From: Kuschelorhynchus macadamiae | Lineage: Eukaryota > Arthropoda > Insecta > Coleoptera > Curculionidae | Assembly: GCA_030620095.1 (NCBI GenBank) | Contig: JAUTXW010004705.1 | Location: 800,501 to 864,500, forward strand | DNA length: 64,000 bases | Direction of reading: 5' to 3' | In this document: positions 58,192 through 64,000 of the stretch, in pieces | Numbering within the stretch: position 1 is the stretch's first letter | How the letters are laid out: every line of letters begins with the position of its first letter | Translations under genes and position numbers: made by a program | Notes under the pieces: generated by a model | Seen by the model: the letters and a program-made list of their open reading frames with translations, nothing else | Databases searched by the model: none | What the model was told of the DNA's origin: nothing

Positions 58192-58766
58192 TTCTCATCA
58201 ACTTATAGAAAGCAATAAAATAGTCAATACTCGAGCTTCAAAAACGCCCAGCTTTAGTTTCAACATCAATATACAAAATTCAATAAAATATTACGTATTC
58301 TATAGACATTCTTTTACCCGAAATAATGCCTGCTTATTGTGATGATATGGAAGTAATATACAAAGTGAATACAATCTAAATACGTCCTTATTTAGGCAAT
58401 ATAAACAGAATGTTGTGTCCTGATGGCCGTCAAGAGACGAAAGATTGACAAGATTCCCACACGATAACTATCGTTAAGTCCAAATATGTACTCAAAGCGC
58501 ATTTCTGGGAATTACGTGACCAATGCACTGGCGCATGTTGCTCTTATAAGGCCCGTCTGAAAACCGGGTAAGTCCAAAGAGAGACACTTGATCGCTTTTA
58601 TCTTTAACTTTCCTTGTGCAGTTTTTATTTAGAAATTCCTGCTTCTTGGGCAAGCGAATACTGAGCTTTTATTCGAATTTATGTATTTGGCAAGGTAGGC
58701 AGGCTACTGAAAGCTCGATATCCGTTTTTGTTATGCAAAAATTGTGTTGATTGAAGGAAAATAATA

Positions 58767-58769
<3 letters not shown>

Positions 58770-58830
<61 letters not shown>
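58770..58830. repeat. (TA)n microsatellite, about 61 bp
   Basis: An uninterrupted TA run that ends exactly where GGGTTATTCACGCAACCC begins. Confidence 0.95.
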
Positions 58831-58834
<4 letters not shown>

Positions 58835-61100
58835 TATTCACGCAACCCGTTCATTAAAAGTTTTTTATGATGCCATTTAGATAAAAATTTAAAATTTTGG
58901 GATTAAGGTAAGGTCAAGGGGTACTTCTTTTTTTGAAATATTTTCAACTTCCTGTCACTTCCGGTTTAACCGGAAGTTGGTATCAACTTGCTTATTTTAA
59001 GTTAAAACACCCTGTATTTTATGATATTTTTGGATTCTACGGAGAATTTTAATGCTATTTTATGTCGCATGTGCTATACCTAGGTTCAAGCGTTCTTAAG
59101 ATACTTGACCTTGAACCAAAAATGAGCCTTCGGGGTACCAAATTTTAAAATCTCATATTTTTGTAAGTTTTGAAGATATAATCTTCATATTTTGCAGACG
59201 ATCGGTAAATAATCTTAGGTTTCTATTTTTTTTATTGAATTTGTCCATTTTCATACAGGGTGTCCTAAATTCAGCGGCAAACATACACATTTTCAAAGCT
59301 GCTAAAGTCCGTTTTTTTAAATGGGACACCCTATTACTTTATGTACTATCAAATGTAGAATTTAATTTTCTATCGAACTGTATTAAGGTTCCCTATACCT
59401 ATTCGTAACCATTTTCGAAATATTCATATGTATTTGCTAAATGCTTACACCTTCCCGTAGTAAACCATGGAAAAACAATTGCTGTGCTTTTCTATTCAAC
59501 ATGACAGCTGATTTGAAACTTTTAAATTAAAATAAAATAACACTCAAAAGCTGATATTCTCAATTTATTTTATATTCGCAGAGAATGTTACAAAATATTG
59601 GAGAGAACGTGCCATGTTTTTATTAAAAACATCCTCATTTATCGCCAATGAACAAGAGAAAATTGAAGAGGATTGAAACGAAATTTTTTCGTTTCGGAAA
59701 AGTTAAAGTTATAAAAAGTGTAATAAATTGTTTACATTATTTTTAACCATATCTACTGAGTGCGAGACTGTTCTAAACTTGTTTTAGTAAACTTAAAAAT
59801 TAAAGCAATCTAACAATCAACAATAAATAAATAAAATAATAAAATTGAATTATAACAAATGTTCTATATACTGTCCGTTCATTTGAAGACACATTTCAAT
59901 TCTTCTTTGTACAGTTGCTGTGGCCCGTTGAATTTGTCCGTTTTCTAATTCGGCAAAAGCTGTTCGTATCCTGTCCAGTAAATCTTGTTGGTTATTTACT
60001 GGGGAAGCATAGACTTTACCTTTGATAAATCCCCATAAATAAAAGTCTAGGGGTGTTAAATCAGGCGATCGCGGGGGCCATCTCCAAGGGCCATTGGGAA
60101 CAATCCAGCGATCTTCAAAAATTCGAGATAATTGGAGATAAACTGCAGCGGAATTATGTGCTGGTGCCCCATCTAACTGATACCAATAATTTTGCAGCTT
60201 ACCAATAGGAATTTCTTTTATGAATTCAGAGACCGTCCCTCGTAGAATTTCCAAATACTTATTACTGTTTAAATTGTCTTCATAAATACAGTGCCGCACC
60301 TGATCATTTAATACTATACCAAAAACATTGAAGCTAAACCTCTCTTGAGAACGCGTTTCGCGTAAAACGTGCGGATTTTCTACTGCCCAGAAATGTTCGT
60401 TTCTTCTATTTGTTATTCCTACCTTAGAAAATTTCGCTTCATCGGTCCAAAATATTTTTGAAAGGAATTGAGGGTCCTCTTGAATTTTCAAAAACATTCG
60501 CAAAATTCTACTCGTCGGACGTCATCAGCAGGTCTCAAGGCTTGCACGTTTTGGAAGGAATAAGGGTGCATATGATGTTCGCTCAAGATTTTTCGGACAG
60601 ATGAAGAAGAAATTCCCAAATCGTTTTCTGCAGACGGTATTGAACTTTGCGGGTTTTCGTGGAAATAAGCTAATGTGTTTATTACGTTATCCTCGGCATT
60701 TGTCACTGGTTTCGGAACATTTTTTGTAACTTTAACCTTGCCAAAACGCAAAAAGTTCGTTTTAATCCTCTTGAATTTTGACTTGTTCATTGGCGGCAAA
60801 TCAGGGTGGCGTTCATTAAACACACGACACGTTCTCTCCAAAATTTTATAACATTCTCCATGAATATAAAATAGATTGAGAATATCAGAGTTTGAGCATT
60901 CTTCCATTTCGATTTAAAAGATTTGGTTTATCACTGACAGCTTTCGATAAATAACGCATACTAATCATCTGTCATATTGGATATTGAATCTCAATTGTTT
61001 TTCCATGGCTCTCCATTGGAACATGTAAACATTTAAGCAAATACATACGATATTTTTATAAAACCCAATTATTTCGAAAATGGTTCCGAATAGGAATAGC
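58831..61100 (-). mobile_element. DD41D mariner-like element, right end probably truncated
   Basis: 59395-59500 and 60975-61098 are inverted relatives: CTATTCGTAACCATTTTCGAAAT on the left, its inverse on the right, then CCATGGAAAAACAATTG. Beyond these the left side continues to 58831 with CACCCTGTA at 59007, CAGGGTGTCC at 59257 and CACCCTATTA at 59327, while the right side stops at a composite-repeat block at about 61100. So the right arm seems truncated. A perfect ACTTCCGGTT/AACCGGAAGT palindrome lies at about 58957. Confidence 0.6.
59850..60907 (-). pseudogene. DD41D mariner-like transposase, one frameshift
   Basis: ATG at 60907 gives MEECSNSDILNLFYIHGECY, then the N-terminal HTH and VINTLAYFHENPQSSIPSAE. 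The frame shifts by one at about 60495 and continues with FWTDEAKFSKVGITNRRNEH (first acid), QLDGAPAHNSAAV (second acid) and RSPDLTPLDFYLWG (third acid, 41 residues on), ending MNGQYIEHLL. The usual NVWCGIV is NVFGIV here, suggesting a small in-frame loss. Otherwise well preserved. Confidence 0.88.
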
Positions 61101-62050
61101 CTGTGTGCCATCCTGCGAACAGACAGGCAGACCTACAGACCGATAGAATTGAGAAAATATGTTTTTCGGCTCTAGGGAGCCTGAAAGGTAAAGATTTTAG
61201 AAAATCTTATGCGGGTAGCAAAAAAAATGCATTTTTTAGGTCTGTTAAAAATTGCCGCCGTATCATTTTTACTAGCCAGGCCTACATAGTTGTCTAAAAG
61301 TAAATGCATGTGTAGTAAATATTGCATTTCGCAATATGCCCTAAGCTTTTACTTTTAGTCAATTAGAGACAACGAAACAAGATTACTCCTCTACTCCAGT
61401 GTAATTTAATAAGAGCGTGTATTTTAAAAAGTATTCTTTAAATAAAAGTCTTATATTAAAGCACATAATAAAGGTAATCCCTAAAATTACTAACAATAAT
61501 AAAAAAACAAACAGATCAAAGACAGAAAAACACGTAAGTAACTCAACCACAAACAATTTTGCCGCAATAATAATATGTCTTACGCTGACAATCAAATTCG
61601 TTCAGTAGTGAGTAAAAATCGAAAACCATTCAGCTTGCAAATTGCATATAAAGTCCAAAAAAAGTAGCGAGCAAGTCAAAGGATGGTTAGTGGTTAGCAC
61701 ATAACAAACAAGGCTTTCATAGCTCAACTTTATACCTTAGCAGTTCAGCTATAAATGCAACTTTAATAGCCCGCTTATTAACGTTCAATTTTAGGGAAAT
61801 TACAATTCAAATTCTCGCACATGTCAAATTACCAAATATAGAACAGGTGACTGGCACAAAACCTCTCTAAACAAAACTGGGGCTTTCTTGAGTACGTATG
61901 CGATACAGTGTGGTTCGGTTTTTTGGTTAGACATAGATAGTATTGGAAAGTGGAACGAATTTCTGCTTCTTGGACAAGCGAATATTGAGTGAGCATTTTA
62001 TTCGAATTTGTGTATTTGGCTAGGTAGGAAGGCTATTGAAAAATAACTCC
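61085..62050 (+). repeat. Intronic duplication, copy 2 (uninterrupted)
   Basis: Begins with a composite-repeat block (GCGAACAGACAGGCAGACC, GGAATTGAG-type GATAGAATTGAGAAAATATG) and runs through the stretches listed for copy 1 at 55960-56765, then directly into TTTCTGCTTCTTGGACAAGC and GTATTTGGCTAGGTAGGAAG, which in copy 1 lie 1.9 kb further on (58644-58715). Confidence 0.8.
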
Positions 62051-62111
62051 AGTTTCGACTATAGTTTAAATTGGTAGCCTGTCTTTGTTTTTGACAAGGA
62101 ATCAAATAATG

Positions 62112-62373
62112 GACAAAAATACAGGGTGTCCCATTTAAAATTTTATAGTTGATGTCGTCCCAGCAAAATTGGATCAACCTGTATACATGGAAACATTATA
62201 TTATAAAAGAACTTCACATTTAAACAAACTTCTGTGAGAAACTTTTTTTTGTATCTATTACGGATTTCCAGATATTTTAATAGGTAATTTTACGTGGAAC
62301 ACGGTGTACCATCCAGTATTGCCGTGTATACCAAAATTACTTCTTCACTGGCATATATAATATGGCATGATCT
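62112..62373 (+). repeat. 262-bp direct repeat, copy 1, with CAGGGTGTCCC motif
   Basis: Starts GACAAAAATACAGGGTGTCC and ends TATGGCATGATCT. Matches 62943-63204 with only two differences that I see. An inverted partner of the end motif (ACGTGGAACACGGTGTA) lies about 190 bp in, so the core looks like a small MITE with some flank. Confidence 0.9.
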
Positions 62374-62942
62374 ATATAAGTGTTAATAATGCACATAGTC
62401 ATTAAATTGGGTCACATTTCACTATTCCTAATAAAAGAAAAGACCGATTTGTTTAAAATACATTCAGATTTTCGAATTTAACACTAATTTTTTAACTTCG
62501 GGAAGCTCACTAAAAAGTTTTTTTTAAATTAATTTGAAAGATGCTTCTAATTTCTTGGATTTTGCTGATTTTATGTAACTTATTGGATCCTAGTCCTTAT
62601 TAATTAAAAATGTTAAAAAACTCTAACAACCTCATAAGGTTGCAATACAGCGAAATACATACTAAAATAAAATTAAATGAGTTAGACGACCGAAGTTGGT
62701 ATCGTTTTCGCGTTCTAAAAATATGATTCTTTTACGTTTTGATATAAAAATATCTAAAATTTATGCATATAGCAGCCCAAATTTAGTCCACGCGAGACAT
62801 TGATCAAGACATATTGCACAGACATCTTTTTTTTTAACAATTTGTTTTTGGTATTCTAGGGACTCCAAAAACCTCAAAAACTTAATTCAGTTTTAGAACA
62901 AAATTAACATTTGTAGTAAGAAATGATTTAATATTAAGATAA

Positions 62943-63204
62943 GACAAAAATACAGGGTGTCCCATTTAAAATTTTATAGTTGATGTCGTCCCAGCAAAAT
63001 TGGATCAACCTGTATGCATGGAAACATTATATTATAAAAGAACTTCACATTTAAACAAACTTCTGTGAGAAACTTTTTTTTGTATCTATTACGGATTTCC
63101 AGACATTTTAATAGGTAATTTTACGTGGAACACGGTGTACCATCCAGTATTGCCGTGTATACCAAAATTACTTCTTCACTGGCATATATAATATGGCATG
63201 ATCT
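62943..63204 (+). repeat. 262-bp direct repeat, copy 2
   Basis: Same length and sequence as 62112-62373 apart from TGTATGCATGG for TGTATACATGG and CCAGACATTTT for CCAGATATTTT. Near-identity implies recent duplication. The 570 bases between the copies are not recognisable. Confidence 0.9.
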
Positions 63205-64000
63205 TTTTTTAGTCATTGTTGATGAAATAGTTGGTTGTGACCATAATAAAGAAAGGATGCCTTTTTTTTGTCATTAGTTGGTTTTTTCCTTCGAGCCCCC
63301 CACCCCGGAGAGACTATAATTAGTTCAAAGCGATTTTGATGAGTTTCCTCTATGTAAATGTTTTAAAACTTTCAAAATTATCTTATTATTTCGAAAACGA
63401 CATATAAAAAAAAACCTGTCTCTTCGAATGTGGTATAAAATAAACGAACAGTTCAGGGTTGTAAAGATATTGGCAAAATAAGCCATCTCATTCCTATTAA
63501 AACTAACTCTTACAACTTTTTAACATATTTAAATAAATGGCGAGGGTGTTGCTCCGACATTTGATTTTTTTTTACATCCGCGATACAATGTATACCTCAG
63601 GGCCAGGTCTTTAGGGTCTAAACATCTACAAATTCTTTTGATACCAATTAAATCTTAATTTATACTTTTATACCTTTCCAATCAATTATGTTCTAGGAAG
63701 TACTAGCAATCAATTTCGCGGCTTTTTGTCGATAATCTATACACATCGTATATTCGTCTAATAAAAACGTCAACTAGTATTATAAAAAAGTTAATAGTTC
63801 TAGCATTTTAACTGATTTGTAGTCACTTATTGTATGCAGATGTTGCACATAATTACTAGGAAACATTCAGACACTTGTTAATTATCAATCATCGACTCAT
63901 CGCCTTTCTGTACGTTTCCCTGTAATATACAGGTATTTACAATTCGCAAAAATATACTGCGTGTCTGTTCGAGAATGCCGAAGTAAATAATAGATGTGGG
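63205..64000. other. Sequence upstream of the first exon found, nothing recognised
   Basis: No laminin LN-domain exon or other gene is visible. A CCCCCCACCCCGG stretch at 63296 is the only compositional oddity. Confidence 0.35.

Noticed and set aside
58831..59340. A separate element from 58831 with its own right end
   Set aside because: No inverted partner found for GGGTTATTCACGCAACCC; treated as the left part of the DD41D element instead.

Overview
The window is AT-rich animal DNA, almost certainly from an insect; a beetle is my guess but is not proven. It contains one host gene I can recognise, a partial laminin alpha chain on the minus strand. Twelve coding exons between 55922 and 5304 join without a phase conflict into 2122 coding bases (707 codons plus one base). 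They encode the end of LE1, LE2-LE4, a split LE5 carrying a laminin IV domain, and LE6 into LE10. Placing the laminin IV domain straight after four and a half LE repeats matches the LAMA1/LAMA2 class, whose fly member is wing blister (wb). The LN domain and start codon lie beyond 64000. The rest of the short arm, the coiled coil and the LG domains lie beyond position 1.

The exons are 114-283 bp. All but one of the introns run from 1.3 to 13.6 kb and are packed with transposable elements (TEs). The most striking group is seven divergent mariner-like transposases (IS630-Tc1-mariner superfamily) with 40 or 41 residues between the second and third catalytic aspartates, as in DD41D/rosa-type elements. 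One (2569-3612) is a complete open frame; two others carry a single visible frameshift. Several of these elements have inverted arms of 600-760 bp, and in two elements the arms include the 5' end of the transposase itself. Their ends read TA-CAGGGTG, and the same motif recurs inside the arms and in many non-autonomous relatives.

Other residents are two hAT elements with exact 8-bp target duplications, a further DDE transposon, several Penelope-like fragments, four LINE fragments, a small MITE family ending in CCCGTATTCACTAA, a composite repeat built from CGCCATTTTGTT units, an array with hammerhead-ribozyme-like cores, and three long (TA)n tracts.

Layout from left to right. 1-4.8 kb: Penelope debris split by an intact DD41D element. 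5.3 kb: laminin exon. 5.8-9.7 kb: two DD40-41D elements. 11.1, 14.3 and 22.2 kb: exons separated by MITEs, composite repeats and a 3.1-kb element. 25.3-34 kb: the laminin IV exons with LINE, hAT and Penelope insertions between them. 34.3-42 kb: a DDE transposon, the hammerhead-like array and two exons. 42.6-53 kb: a hAT and two mariner-like elements. 55.7 kb: the most upstream exon. 56-64 kb: an intronic duplication, another DD41D element and recent direct repeats. I saw no rRNA, tRNA or CRISPR array. Everything here is read by eye; no alignment or database search was run.
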